DNA of 64,000 nucleotides. Source: Ruminococcus sp. FMBCY1. Its GTDB lineage: Bacteria; Bacillota; Clostridia; Oscillospirales; Acutalibacteraceae. Every line of letters starts with the position of its first letter. Positions within the stretch are counted from its first letter, which is position 1. The notes beneath the pieces were generated by a model, which saw nothing but the letters and a program-made list of their open reading frames with translations, ran no database searches and had not been told where the DNA came from. Positions 32,135 through 42,166 of this stretch are shown one piece after another. The position numbers and the translations under genes were made by a program. The stretch lies in the NCBI RefSeq assembly GCF_023921805.1, contig NZ_CP074197.1, positions 496,001 through 560,000 of the forward strand. The letters run 5' to 3'.

Positions 32135-35100
32135 ATGAAGAGTAAATATCGATTCAGGCGAATCCTTTCAGGGGTGATGGCGGCAGTCACCATCTTATCC
32201 ACGGTCATTTCACCGCTGACGGTGTATGCTTCGGAAGAGCCGAAAGCGGCGGAACCGCCAGCGTATGAATCCGTAAAGGATCAGCTGGATGAAAACGAAG
32301 TGGTAAAAGCCACCGATCTGGAGCTGGAAGTCGGACAGGACTTTGATGTTTCCACGGATTTTACAAATTTGGAAATCAAGGACGAAAGCAAAGTCAAAGT
32401 GACATTCCAGAAAGCAGAGAATGACGCCGGGGAGAACTTCAGCACCAGCCATGCAGACACTTACCATGCCGTTTATTATGTGGAGCCAGTCAACCAGAAC
32501 CACCCGGTTTATCAGATTGGGAGAAACCTGATCGTAAAAGAGCCTGTGACAGCAGCTCAGAGTGAACCGCAGACAGAACAGGCAGTTACCGAAGAGGATA
32601 CAGGTTCTGATGATGAGGAAGCTGCCTCGCAGGAAGAAACTGAGACAGTGCCTGTAGAGACAGAAATTGTTGAGCCGGAGACAGCTGAATCTGAAACAGA
32701 AGAACCGGAAGAAACAGAACCCGAATTTCAGGACGGACTTTCCGAATCCGAGTTTGATGCTGCATTAGAGGAATCCGAAACGGAAAATACAACCGATGAA
32801 GAATCCGGGCTGACACTCAGCGATGTTCTGGAGCAGGCAGGGGAACAGGATATTGACCTGATGGCAATGGAAGATGGGGAAACCGTTTCATTCAGCGCAG
32901 TCAATACCAGTACAAGAGCAACACAGGACGTAGATGTGACAAGAGGGGCTGCATACTATTATGCAGACTACGGTCTGGGTTCCTATGTAACTTATAAATA
33001 TACCGTAAAATTTGGAAACGTGTCTGCAACTGCCTACTGTGTGCAGCCGTCCAAGGCAGGACCTGGGGATGGTGTCTATAAGATCACCAAACTGGGTGAC
33101 AGCAAAGCACTGGCAAAAGTATGCTACTACGGCACAAAAGCATCCGGCGAAAATGGATTTTTCTCAGAGAAACATCCTGATTTTTCCGCTGGAAAACAGT
33201 TTATCATTGTCCATCTGGCTGCGTCTTATGCCAATAACAGTAGTGACGCTTTTTCCGGTACGAATGCAACCGGACAGGCTCTGGCAATGGAACTCTACAA
33301 TTATTGCATGAGCCAGCCGGAGATACCGGAAGTGGACATGAGTTTCTCCAATGCAAATGTTACCGCATATATCAGCGGCAACAGCCAGAGAACAGAAGAG
33401 ATCACCTTCAAGGCATCCGAACTGCAGACCATCACCATGAAGCTGCCGTCCGGTGTCAAACTGCATAATGTGACAACGGGAAAAACAAGCAGTGCAGGTG
33501 CATCCGTGGAGATCTGCGGCGGTACCAAATTCTACTTATCTGCACCGCTGACACAGGCAGTGAATGTCAAAGGGGAATGGTCTGTCACCATGAAGGGAAG
33601 CATCATCAAAGATTATTCCGCTTATAAGATCACAACCGGAAGCGAGACACAGGACCTTGCCCTGGTATTTGGCGAGGGTGTGACCGATGAGAAATATGTA
33701 GATTTTAAAGTATCATGGGTAAAACAGGCAACTCTGGAGATCGTAAAGAAAGACCGTAAGAGCAACAAAGCCATCGCAGGTGCAGTTTATGGCGTTTATA
33801 GTGACAAGGATGGAAAGAACCTGATCACAAAGATGCCGGCCACAGATGCCAACGGAGCTTCCAGCGTTACGATCACCAAAACACAGGATACCGTATACCT
33901 GAAAGAGATCTCCGTACCAAACGGATATCTGCTGGATACCAAAGCCTACGATGTGAAACTGGTCATCGGGGATACCGTAAAACAGACCGTTACCGATGCA
34001 GAGCAGATGGCAAGCCTGACCGTTTACAAATTAGGCGAAGTCCTGACCGGAGCAAAGGTGACCGATGATGGTGTTTCCTTTGTTTATACAGAGCAGAAAC
34101 AAAAAGGCGCGGTTTACAACGTTTATGCTGCAGAGGAAATTGTATCCGCAGACGGAACAATCATCTACAAAAAAGATGCACTGGTTAAAGCCGGACTCAC
34201 CACCGGGGATGACGGAAGTGCCACACTGGATAAGCTATATCTGGGGAAATATGTGGTAAAAGAAATGCAGGCACCACAAAATCTGGTATGCACTGGTGAA
34301 AGCCAGGAGATCACCCTTTCCTATGCCGGAAGTAATGTGGAAAAGGTCATGGGAAGCGTGACATTCAAAAATGACCGCCAGAAAGCAAGCGTGAGTGTAT
34401 ACAAACAGGATAAAGAAACCAGGAAATATCTTCCGGGCGGCACTTATGGTCTGTATGCCGGAAATGACATCAAAGCAGCGGACGGAACCATTGTGGTCAA
34501 GAAAGATACTCTCATTGAGAAAGCAGTGACCGGAACAGACGGAAAAGCCGTATATCAGGCAGACCTGCCAATCGCCAACAGCTACTACATGAAAGAGCTG
34601 GGTGCACCAGCTGGATATGTGAGAAACGGCGAGGATGTGTACTCCTTTACCTTCCAGTACACAACAGACAAAGAGGCAACGGTTTCTTTCAACCATACGT
34701 TCCAGAATGAGCGGATCAATGCGAAGATCAAACTGGTAAAAGAGGATTCCGAAACCGGAAAGACCGCACAGGGAGATGCAACACTTGAGGGTGCTGTTTA
34801 CGGATTGTATGCCCGTGAAGATATCGTACATCCAGATGGACAGACAGGTGTTCTTTACCCGGCAGGAACACAGATTGCAACCCTGACTACGGATACAGAG
34901 GGAAATGCAGAAGTCGCAGACCTCTATCTCGGAAAGTATTACGTTAAAGAACTGACTCCGCCTGTCGGATATCTGGCAGACACGGAAGAACATGATCTGG
35001 AGTGTAATGACGAGGGAGATCTGGTTCAGACGGTAGAACGTACCGCAACTTCTCTGGAAGATGTGATCAAACAGCCGTTCCAGGTCATTAAAGCAGCCAA

Positions 35101-38100
35101 CAATGGTAAGACCGATGCCGATCTGTTAAAAGGTGTGGGATTCAGTGCATATCTGGAGAGCAGCCTGAAGAAAAATAAGGACGGTTCCTATGACTTTGCA
35201 TCTGCTACTCCGGTCGTGCTGACCGCAGACGGACAGACAGAAATGTTCACGGATGAGCGTGGATATGCATGCTCCATTCCGCTTGCATACGGAACCTACA
35301 TTGTAAGGGAGACCACCACACCGCACAACTTCAAACCAGTCGATGACTTTAAGGTTGTGATCTCGGAAAACAATCCGGATCAGCCGCAGGTATGGCGTGT
35401 GCTTCTGGACGAAGAGTTTGAAGCAAAATTAAAGATCGTCAAAAAAGATGACGAGACAAAGAAATCGGTCCTGGTTCCGAATACCGAGTTTAAAGTATAC
35501 AATCTGGATAACAAGAAATATGTGGAACAGGTGACCACCTACCCATCTACTACGGTACATAAATCTTATTTTACGGATGAGAATGGATACCTGATCCTGC
35601 CACAGAATCTGGCTTGTGGAAATTACCGCATCGAAGAAGTGATTGCACCGGATGGATACACCCACAGTGCCAATACCGTGGAAATCAAGGTAGACAGCGA
35701 TACCGCATACCAGGAAGATCCGGTCAGCGGTGACCTGATCATCGAGGTGGAATTCGAGAACCACCCGGCAAAAGGCAGACTGACCATCCACAAGGAAGGA
35801 GAAGTAGTCAAAGGTTTTGACAAGGATTTCACCTATGAGGAAGCCAGCCTTGCAGGAGCCGTGTTTGAGGTTTATGCCGCAGAAGATATCTATACCGCAG
35901 ACCATCAGAAAGATGAGAACGGCAACCGTTATCTGGAATATGCCAAAGACACACTGGTGGCAACGGTGACAACTGATGAAACCGGAAGTGCCGTAATCGA
36001 GAATCTTCCGCTCGGAACATACCGGGTAGAAGAGAAAAAAGCACCGGAAGGCTACACCTGGAATGCCAAAGGGGAAGAGGTAACCTTTACCTATGCCGGA
36101 CAGGATACCCCGGTCGTAGACGAAGAAGTGACATTTAAAAATGAACGCCAGAAAGTAAGCATCACCGTGGAAAAACAGGACGCAGAAACCGGAAGCGTGG
36201 TAGCCGGAGCTGTATTTGGACTTTACAATAAGAAGGAAATCAAATCAGGCAACAAGGTCATCGTGAAAGCAGATACCTTATTACAGGAGATCACAAGCGA
36301 TGAAAAAGGACAGGCACACTTTACCCTGGACCTGCCGCTTGGAACTTATTATGTAAAAGAGATTTCCGCACCGGACGGTTTTGTATCCTCTGATGAGGTA
36401 CTGGAATTTGATGCCACCTATCAGGGACAAGACATCCAGACCATTAAACTGAAATCGATTAAGAAGAACCAGCCGACGACCATCGAGGTGACAAAATCCG
36501 ATCTGACCACAGGCGTGGAGTTGAACGGAGCATCCCTTTCTGTTCTGGATGAGGATGGAAACGTGATCGACAGCTGGACTTCCGTAAAGGATGAGCCTCA
36601 TGTGATCAAATATCTGACTGTTGGAAAAACCTATATCCTCCGTGAATCCCTTGCACCGCATGGTTATTTAAAGACTACGGATGTGAAATTCACCATCGAG
36701 GATACCGCAGAAATACAGAAAGTGGAAATGCAGGACCATGTACCGAAAGCACTGCTGATCGTAAACAAGAAGGGCGAATTCCTCGATAAGATCACCCTGC
36801 TGGATAACGTCAAAGGTGTTGTGGAACATTTCTTTGAGTACATTACAGGAAGCCTGACAGACGTTACCTTCGAAATCCGTGCTGCCGAAGATATCAAAGC
36901 AGCTGATGGCGTAAGCCCGGACTATTATTCCAAGGACGAACTGGTAGCAACTGTAACTACCGATACAAACGGTGTTGCAGAAGTATCTGACCTTCCGGTT
37001 GGAAAATATTATGTCAAAGAGGTAGGCACAGCATATGGTTATATCCTGGATGAAGAACCACGATATGTAGATCTTTCCTACCGCGATCAGGATACCCCGG
37101 TTGTCGTATACGATGAGGACTGGCAGAACAACCGCCAGAAGGTGAAAGTGAACGTCCTGAAGAAAGAAAAGGATACCGACCGTGTATTAAAAGGCGGCAT
37201 CTTTGGATTGTACACTAGGAACGACATCCTGTCCGCATCTGGAAAGGTGCTGATGGAAGCAGATACCCTGATCGAGTTAAAAACAACAGATGTAGATGGA
37301 AAGATTTCCTTTATTGCAGACCTGCCGATTGACGGAACCTATTATGTGAAGGAGCTGTATGCACCGGATGGATTTGTCACCACCGGAGAAGAACAGGAAT
37401 TTGTTTTTGAGTACCAGGGAGACAAAGAAGCAGAAGTGTCCTATGAGTTCGTATTTGAAGATGAGCCGACAACCGTGGAACTTTCCAAAACCGATCTGAC
37501 CACAGGCGAGGAACTGCCGGGAGCCAGATTACAGCTGACGGATGAAAACGGGGCTGTTGTTGAGGAATGGACATCCACCAAGGAGCCGCACATCATCAAA
37601 GAACTGATTGTAGGAAAATCGTACACCCTGACAGAAACCAAGCCGGCCGATGGATATGCCACTGCGGAAAGCATCACATTCACCGTGGAGAATACTGTAG
37701 AGATCCAGAAACAGGTAATGGAAGATGATGTGACCAAAGTGGAGATCAGCAAAACGGATATTACCGGAGATACTGAGATCGAAGGAGCCAAACTGACCAT
37801 CACAGATGAAAATGGCAATATCGTAGAAACCTGGACTTCCGGTAAAGAGCCGCATTATATCGAAAAACTTCCAATCGGTAAATACACCCTGAAAGAAGAG
37901 CAGGCTCCAAACGGTTATGTCGTTTCGGAAGAGATCACCTTCGAGGTGGCAGACACCACAGAGATCCAGAAGGTAGCCATGAAAGATGATACCGCAAAGG
38001 GACGTCTGATCATTGAGAAAACGGACAAGGATACCGGAGCTGCACTGAAAGGTGCGGAATTTGAATTGAGGGATGCCGATGGCAAAGTGGTAGAAACCCT

Positions 38101-38464
38101 GACCACTGATGAAAACGGTCATGCAACCAGCGGACTGCTTGCAATCGGAACTTATAAGGATGGCAAATTTGATAAGGCAGCCACTTATTATCTGGTTGAG
38201 ACCAAAGCACCGGAAGGATATCAGCTGGATGAGACCAAGCATGAAGTGACATTTACTTATGTAGATGACAAAACCCCAGTGATTGAAGTCATCCAGAAAG
38301 TGACGAACGAGAAGCTGCCGGAGGACACCCCGTCTGTAAGTAACCCGAAAACAGGCGATGACACCAACCTCTGGATTCCGGCCCTGTGCCTGATCCTTTC
38401 CACAGGCGGTCTGATCGGCATGGGTGTGGCATCCAGAAGAAAGAAGAAAAAAGGGGGCAGATAG
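32135..38464 (+). CDS. Giant thioester/CnaB-repeat surface adhesin with NPKTG sorting signal
   Basis: A 2,109-residue cell-wall protein. It has a signal peptide (about residues 1-38, ending VYAS), then a spacer with a Glu/Thr-rich stretch (about 145-235). A thioester domain follows, with Cys302 in AYCVQP and probable partner Gln381 in TGQALAM, which can bond covalently to host targets. About fourteen successive CnaB/SpaA-type beta domains follow. Each starts with a K-x-D/E strand (for example LTIHKEGEVVKG, VELSKTDLTTGEE) and ends in the E of a YYVKE-like strand, consistent with isopeptide-stabilised modules. The C-terminus NPKTG, a hydrophobic helix and RRKKKKGG form a sortase signal. A class B sortase lies two genes downstream. 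ATG 32135 is preferred to 32105. Confidence 0.93.
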   Translation: MKSKYRFRRILSGVMAAVTILSTVISPLTVYASEEPKAAEPPAYESVKDQLDENEVVKATDLELEVGQDFDVSTDFTNLEIKDESKVKVTFQKAENDAGENFSTSHADTYHAVYYVEPVNQNHPVYQIGRNLIVKEPVTAAQSEPQTEQAVTEEDTGSDDEEAASQEETETVPVETEIVEPETAESETEEPEETEPEFQDGLSESEFDAALEESETENTTDEESGLTLSDVLEQAGEQDIDLMAMEDGETVSFSAVNTSTRATQDVDVTRGAAYYYADYGLGSYVTYKYTVKFGNVSATAYCVQPSKAGPGDGVYKITKLGDSKALAKVCYYGTKASGENGFFSEKHPDFSAGKQFIIVHLAASYANNSSDAFSGTNATGQALAMELYNYCMSQPEIPEVDMSFSNANVTAYISGNSQRTEEITFKASELQTITMKLPSGVKLHNVTTGKTSSAGASVEICGGTKFYLSAPLTQAVNVKGEWSVTMKGSIIKDYSAYKITTGSETQDLALVFGEGVTDEKYVDFKVSWVKQATLEIVKKDRKSNKAIAGAVYGVYSDKDGKNLITKMPATDANGASSVTITKTQDTVYLKEISVPNGYLLDTKAYDVKLVIGDTVKQTVTDAEQMASLTVYKLGEVLTGAKVTDDGVSFVYTEQKQKGAVYNVYAAEEIVSADGTIIYKKDALVKAGLTTGDDGSATLDKLYLGKYVVKEMQAPQNLVCTGESQEITLSYAGSNVEKVMGSVTFKNDRQKASVSVYKQDKETRKYLPGGTYGLYAGNDIKAADGTIVVKKDTLIEKAVTGTDGKAVYQADLPIANSYYMKELGAPAGYVRNGEDVYSFTFQYTTDKEATVSFNHTFQNERINAKIKLVKEDSETGKTAQGDATLEGAVYGLYAREDIVHPDGQTGVLYPAGTQIATLTTDTEGNAEVADLYLGKYYVKELTPPVGYLADTEEHDLECNDEGDLVQTVERTATSLEDVIKQPFQVIKAANNGKTDADLLKGVGFSAYLESSLKKNKDGSYDFASATPVVLTADGQTEMFTDERGYACSIPLAYGTYIVRETTTPHNFKPVDDFKVVISENNPDQPQVWRVLLDEEFEAKLKIVKKDDETKKSVLVPNTEFKVYNLDNKKYVEQVTTYPSTTVHKSYFTDENGYLILPQNLACGNYRIEEVIAPDGYTHSANTVEIKVDSDTAYQEDPVSGDLIIEVEFENHPAKGRLTIHKEGEVVKGFDKDFTYEEASLAGAVFEVYAAEDIYTADHQKDENGNRYLEYAKDTLVATVTTDETGSAVIENLPLGTYRVEEKKAPEGYTWNAKGEEVTFTYAGQDTPVVDEEVTFKNERQKVSITVEKQDAETGSVVAGAVFGLYNKKEIKSGNKVIVKADTLLQEITSDEKGQAHFTLDLPLGTYYVKEISAPDGFVSSDEVLEFDATYQGQDIQTIKLKSIKKNQPTTIEVTKSDLTTGVELNGASLSVLDEDGNVIDSWTSVKDEPHVIKYLTVGKTYILRESLAPHGYLKTTDVKFTIEDTAEIQKVEMQDHVPKALLIVNKKGEFLDKITLLDNVKGVVEHFFEYITGSLTDVTFEIRAAEDIKAADGVSPDYYSKDELVATVTTDTNGVAEVSDLPVGKYYVKEVGTAYGYILDEEPRYVDLSYRDQDTPVVVYDEDWQNNRQKVKVNVLKKEKDTDRVLKGGIFGLYTRNDILSASGKVLMEADTLIELKTTDVDGKISFIADLPIDGTYYVKELYAPDGFVTTGEEQEFVFEYQGDKEAEVSYEFVFEDEPTTVELSKTDLTTGEELPGARLQLTDENGAVVEEWTSTKEPHIIKELIVGKSYTLTETKPADGYATAESITFTVENTVEIQKQVMEDDVTKVEISKTDITGDTEIEGAKLTITDENGNIVETWTSGKEPHYIEKLPIGKYTLKEEQAPNGYVVSEEITFEVADTTEIQKVAMKDDTAKGRLIIEKTDKDTGAALKGAEFELRDADGKVVETLTTDENGHATSGLLAIGTYKDGKFDKAATYYLVETKAPEGYQLDETKHEVTFTYVDDKTPVIEVIQKVTNEKLPEDTPSVSNPKTGDDTNLWIPALCLILSTGGLIGMGVASRRKKKKGGR

Positions 38465-38465
38465 G

Positions 38466-38963
38466 CTGAAACAATTATATTTTGCGTATGGAAGCAACAT
38501 GGATCTGGACCAGATGGCATATCGGTGCCCAAAGGCGGAGGTGGTAGAAACCGTCCGCCTGGAGGGGTATCGGCTGACCTTTGCAGCCGCAGGAAGCGGT
38601 CTTGCCACCATCTTCCCGGAAGAGGGAAGCCATGTGGACGGCGTCCTCTGGTCACTGACCGGGGACTGCGAAAAGAGCCTGGATCTTTATGAAGGCTATC
38701 CTGATTTTTACGACAAACAGGAAATCACCGTCAAGAATAAAGGCGGAAGAGAGATCAAAGCCATTGTCTATATCATGACAAAAGATTACATGCAGAACTT
38801 TAATCCGCCCGGACGGTCGTACCTGACTGGGATCTTAAAGGGCTGCAGACAGAACCAAATCCCGACAGAGCCGATCCTGAAAGCAGCAAGGAAACCGCCT
38901 GTGCCGGGAAAGACGCAGAAGAGTCAGCCAAAGAAGCAGAGAAAAGCCGGACAGGAACGATGA
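38466..38963 (+). CDS. Gamma-glutamylcyclotransferase-like (AIG2) protein
   Basis: 165 residues. The N-terminus QLYFAYGSNMDLDQM is the GGCT substrate loop, and the Glu in SLDLYEGYPDFY occupies the catalytic position. The family cleaves gamma-glutamyl amines or related amide bonds, and here its target could be isopeptide-linked products, but that is speculation. The C-terminal 35 residues are a basic tail. The frame opens at CTG 38466, two bases after the adhesin stop, with GGGGG eight bases upstream. No ATG, GTG or TTG precedes the conserved YGSN, so CTG is the probable start. It overlaps the sortase gene by four bases. Confidence 0.82.
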   Translation: MKQLYFAYGSNMDLDQMAYRCPKAEVVETVRLEGYRLTFAAAGSGLATIFPEEGSHVDGVLWSLTGDCEKSLDLYEGYPDFYDKQEITVKNKGGREIKAIVYIMTKDYMQNFNPPGRSYLTGILKGCRQNQIPTEPILKAARKPPVPGKTQKSQPKKQRKAGQER

Positions 38964-39775
38964 AGAAAAAACCAAAGACAGGAATCTTACAGAGGTTTTT
39001 CAAGATCATCTGCCTTGCAGTGACGCTGACAAGTGCCGGGTTTCTGATTTACCACATGGTATATCTTCCAATGGAGAACAAAAAGCTGGTGGCAGAGCTG
39101 AAAGGGAATTTCCCGGAGCCGGAAGCTCCGGGAGCCTCAGGCTCTGAAAAGAAAGACCAACCAGCTGGAAGAAAATGCCCGGTGGCTGCGGTAGACCTTG
39201 TTTCTCTTCGGGAACAATATCTGGATGTGCAGGGATGGCTGACAATACCGGACACCGGGATTGATTACCCAGTGCTTCAGTCCGAACAGGAGAATGGGGA
39301 GTTTTACCTGAAACGGAATTACAAAAAGGAATATGACATCAACGGAAGCCTGTTTTTACAGGCAGACTGCAAAGTGTCTGAAAGTCGGAACCTTATCATT
39401 TACGGTCACAACATGAACAGTGGGGCGATGTTCGGAAATCTGGACTTATATACAGATGAAACATATTATCAGGAGCATCCCTTTGCTTATCTTCAGACAG
39501 AGGATAGCATTCAGGAATACCAAATCGTCACAGTGCAGAAAGCAGACCGGGATCTGTTCCCGTTCCAGCAGCAACTCCCTGATGCGGAGGCCGTGCAGGA
39601 ATACTTAAAAGCCGCCAAGCGGAGGGAAGTGTTCGAAACGGGGGATGATTACCTGAAGGGTATATGTGATAAGGTCTTAACGCTCATATCGTGTTCGTAT
39701 GAATGGAGCGGTGCCAGGAACATCGTCCTTGCCGTGCCGGTTTCCGGGGCAGTGTGGAGTCAGAAGTGTTCGTAA
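38960..39775 (+). CDS. Class B sortase
   Basis: A 271-residue membrane-anchored transpeptidase. It has an N-terminal helix (residues 11-32) and a catalytic domain from about residue 75: WLTIPDTGIDYPVLQ, His in IIYGHNMNSGAMFG, Cys in TLISCSYEW, and a C-terminal Arg in GARNIVLAVP. Class B enzymes cleave NP(Q/K)T(N/G)-type signals, which matches the NPKTG end of the adhesin in the same operon. It starts at ATG overlapping the GGCT-like gene. It likely anchors or polymerises the adhesin. Confidence 0.93.
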   Translation: MKKKPKTGILQRFFKIICLAVTLTSAGFLIYHMVYLPMENKKLVAELKGNFPEPEAPGASGSEKKDQPAGRKCPVAAVDLVSLREQYLDVQGWLTIPDTGIDYPVLQSEQENGEFYLKRNYKKEYDINGSLFLQADCKVSESRNLIIYGHNMNSGAMFGNLDLYTDETYYQEHPFAYLQTEDSIQEYQIVTVQKADRDLFPFQQQLPDAEAVQEYLKAAKRREVFETGDDYLKGICDKVLTLISCSYEWSGARNIVLAVPVSGAVWSQKCS

Positions 39776-39778
39776 GTA

Positions 39779-39921
39779 CCCGAAAAGTGCAGAAAATGAG
39801 ACAAATAATGACCGCACGGGCAGGGATGTGTTCAAAACAGAGAGATTATGTGAGGTTATGTATTGGGAGTATTTCAGCGAAAAGTGTCTGAAAGCCCCCG
39901 AAAAGTGCAGAATGTGAGACA
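39779..39921 (+). repeat. Spaced direct repeat upstream of metK
   Basis: CCCGAAAAGTGCAG followed by AATGAGACA-like sequence occurs at 39779-39803 and again at 39897-39921. A half-copy (GCGAAAAGTGTCTGAAAG) lies just before the second. The 255 bases between sortase and metK have no gene. The repeats could be protein-binding or partition sites. Confidence 0.6.
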
Positions 39922-40030
39922 GCTCACAACCAAGATCCGGCAGGAAGTGTTCCAAAAGGAGTGCTTTCTGCTGGATCTATTTACTTATGTGATAACGAGC
40001 TTTGACTCGTTAGAAAGGATGGTAACGATT

Positions 40031-41191
40031 ATGAAACGATTTTATACAGCAGAATCCGTAACGGAAGGACATCCGGATAAGCTCTGCGACCTGATCGCAG
40101 ACAGTATTCTGGATGCGTGTCTGAAAGAGGACGAAAATTCCAGGGTGGCCTGCGAGGTGCTGGCGACCAAAGGGAACATCATTGTGGCAGGAGAGATCAC
40201 CAGTCGATATGAGCCACAGGTGTTTGAAATCGTCAGAAAAGTGCTGGAAAGTGCAGGCTATGAAGCGGAAGGAATCCACATGGATGCCCTCATTCACAAG
40301 CAGAGTCCCGACATTGCCGGGGCGGTGGAGCGATCCAGAGAACGAAGGGCAGGGACTGTTTCTGTTCAGAGCGGACTTGCCAGCGGAGCCGGGGATCAGG
40401 GCATCATGGTGGGATACGCCTGCGATGAGACACCGCAGCTCATGCCGATGCCAGTGGTTCTGGCGAACCGCATTGTGAGGGAACTGTCTGCAAGCCGCAG
40501 AAGCGGTTATATCATGGGAATCCTGCCAGACGGAAAGGCACAGGTGATCGTGGAATACGAAGATGACAGACCTGTCCGTCTGGATACGGTCGTTGTGTCC
40601 TGTCAGCATGAAAAGGAAAAATCTCTTCGGAAGCTGGAGCATGAGATCCGGGAGAAAGTGTTACGTCCGGCACTCCGTATGCTGCCACCGGATGAGGATA
40701 CCAAGATCCTGATTAACCCATCGGGCAGATTTGTGTGCGGAGGTCTGGATGCAGACACCGGACTGACCGGAAGGAAACTAATGGTGGATACCTACGGCAG
40801 CTTGGTACCGCATGGCGGCGGTGCATTCTCCGGGAAGGATTGTTCCAAAGTTGACCGTTCCGGGGCATACATGGCCCGTTACATCGCCAAAAACATGGTA
40901 GCTGCCGGACTTGCCAGCCGATGCCAGGTGTCCCTTGCCTATGCCATCGGGGTTGCCCAGCCAGTCATGGTGCAGGTGGATACCTTTGGAACGGGAAAGA
41001 TCTGTGCGGATGACTGCCTCGCCGCAGCGATCCCTCTGGTGTTCGGGCTTACCCCAAGCCAGATCTGTGACACCCTGCACCTGAAGCGGCCGATCTACCG
41101 ACAGAGTGCGGTGTTCGGGCATTTTGGAAGAAAGGAATTCCCGTGGGAGAAAACGGATAAGGCAGAGCAGCTCCGGGATACCGTGATGTAA
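40031..41191 (+). CDS. metK: S-adenosylmethionine synthetase (methionine adenosyltransferase)
   Basis: A 386-residue enzyme that makes SAM from methionine and ATP. It has all three MetK domains: TAESVTEGHPDKLCD (ATP and Mg site), SVQSGLASGAGDQGIMVGYACDET, GGAFSGKDCSKVDRSGAYMARYIAKN and the C-terminal HFGRKEFPWEK. Several positions differ from the usual housekeeping consensus (for example KVDRSGAYMAR for KVDRSAAYAAR). This suggests an ICE lineage distinct from the chromosomal gene. It lies between two DNA methyltransferase genes, for which it could supply SAM. ATG 40031 is chosen by alignment; ATG 40019 is alternative. Confidence 0.93.
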   Translation: MKRFYTAESVTEGHPDKLCDLIADSILDACLKEDENSRVACEVLATKGNIIVAGEITSRYEPQVFEIVRKVLESAGYEAEGIHMDALIHKQSPDIAGAVERSRERRAGTVSVQSGLASGAGDQGIMVGYACDETPQLMPMPVVLANRIVRELSASRRSGYIMGILPDGKAQVIVEYEDDRPVRLDTVVVSCQHEKEKSLRKLEHEIREKVLRPALRMLPPDEDTKILINPSGRFVCGGLDADTGLTGRKLMVDTYGSLVPHGGGAFSGKDCSKVDRSGAYMARYIAKNMVAAGLASRCQVSLAYAIGVAQPVMVQVDTFGTGKICADDCLAAAIPLVFGLTPSQICDTLHLKRPIYRQSAVFGHFGRKEFPWEKTDKAEQLRDTVM

Positions 41192-42162
41192 TGCCGTGGA
41201 TTCCGGAAGAAGAGATCAAACGGGCAAGGGAGATCACCGCCATTGAGTACCTGAAGAAATACCAGCCGAACCGCCTGAAAAAATCTTCAGCCAGAAATGA
41301 ATGGGAGCTGACAGACCACGACAGCTTTAAAATCAACGAGCTCACCAGCCAGTGGCACTGGAAATCCAGAGATATCGGGGGCACCAGTGCTTTAAATTTC
41401 CTGATTCATGTAGACGGGTGTTCTTTTCTGGAGGCAGTGCAAATGCTGAAAGATGAGTATCCCACCTATATCCCTCCTCCAGTGGAAGCAAAGCCAAAGA
41501 AGCCATTTGTCCTGCCTACGGCCAGCCCGGACTGCCGCAGGGTGTTCCGCTATCTGAAAGAGCGGGGCATCAGTGGCGAGGTCTTACAGCGGTGTGTTCA
41601 TTTGGGAATCTTATATGAGAGTCTGCCCTACCACAATGCCGTGTTTATAGGCCGGGATGAAAACCAGGTGGCAAGATATGCTTTCCTGCGTGGGATTTAC
41701 GATGCCAGCGGAAAGTCTTTTAAGATGGAACAGGCCGGAAGTGAAAAGGCATACGCTTTTTGTGTTCCGGCGAAACCGGGATGCAGACGGGTTGCTGTTT
41801 ATGAAGCCTGTGTGGATGTGCTTGCCCACATGACATTGGAACAGAGACAGGGAAGCCAGGATAAGTACCGTCTGGAGCTTGGCGGGATCAGCGCACCAAA
41901 AGAAGGGCAGAGCCAGCGGAGCATGAAAAAGCCGCAGGCATTGGAACATTTTCTGTCCCAGCACCCGGAGATCACCGAGATCGAAGTGTGTACCGACAAT
42001 GACTTTGCCGGACGGTGGGCGTGTGAACATATCCGAAAAGCCTACGAGGGAAACTATCAGATCATCGAGAACCTGCCGGAGATCGAAGGGGCAGACTGGG
42101 CAGACATGGCAAAGATGGCTGCCCGTACACCAGAGAAACGGCAGAACAGAGAAGCGAGGTGA
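41191..42162 (+). CDS. DUF3991/TOPRIM primase-like protein
   Basis: A 323-residue protein starting at an ATG that overlaps the metK stop. The N-terminal region (about 1-65: EITAIEYLKKYQPNRLK, then DHDSFKINELTSQWHW) resembles the zinc-less primase-like front of DUF3991 proteins. The middle VARYAFLRGIYDASGKSF is the DUF3991 core, and VAVYEACVDVLAH with EIEVCTDNDFAGRWACEHI is the TOPRIM fold (acidic Glu and DND). Such proteins are common in Tn1549-like elements and are presumed to act in DNA processing or replication during transfer. Confidence 0.82.
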   Translation: MPWIPEEEIKRAREITAIEYLKKYQPNRLKKSSARNEWELTDHDSFKINELTSQWHWKSRDIGGTSALNFLIHVDGCSFLEAVQMLKDEYPTYIPPPVEAKPKKPFVLPTASPDCRRVFRYLKERGISGEVLQRCVHLGILYESLPYHNAVFIGRDENQVARYAFLRGIYDASGKSFKMEQAGSEKAYAFCVPAKPGCRRVAVYEACVDVLAHMTLEQRQGSQDKYRLELGGISAPKEGQSQRSMKKPQALEHFLSQHPEITEIEVCTDNDFAGRWACEHIRKAYEGNYQIIENLPEIEGADWADMAKMAARTPEKRQNREAR

Positions 42163-42166
42163 TGCC

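Noticed and set aside
32210-38655. Many long minus-strand frames opposite the adhesin gene
   Set aside because: They mirror the repeated, GC-richer CnaB codons; none has a ribosome site or a protein-like domain.
39776-40018. SAM riboswitch upstream of metK
   Set aside because: No SAM-I type core, kink-turn or terminator/antiterminator pair is visible; only the spaced direct repeat is present.
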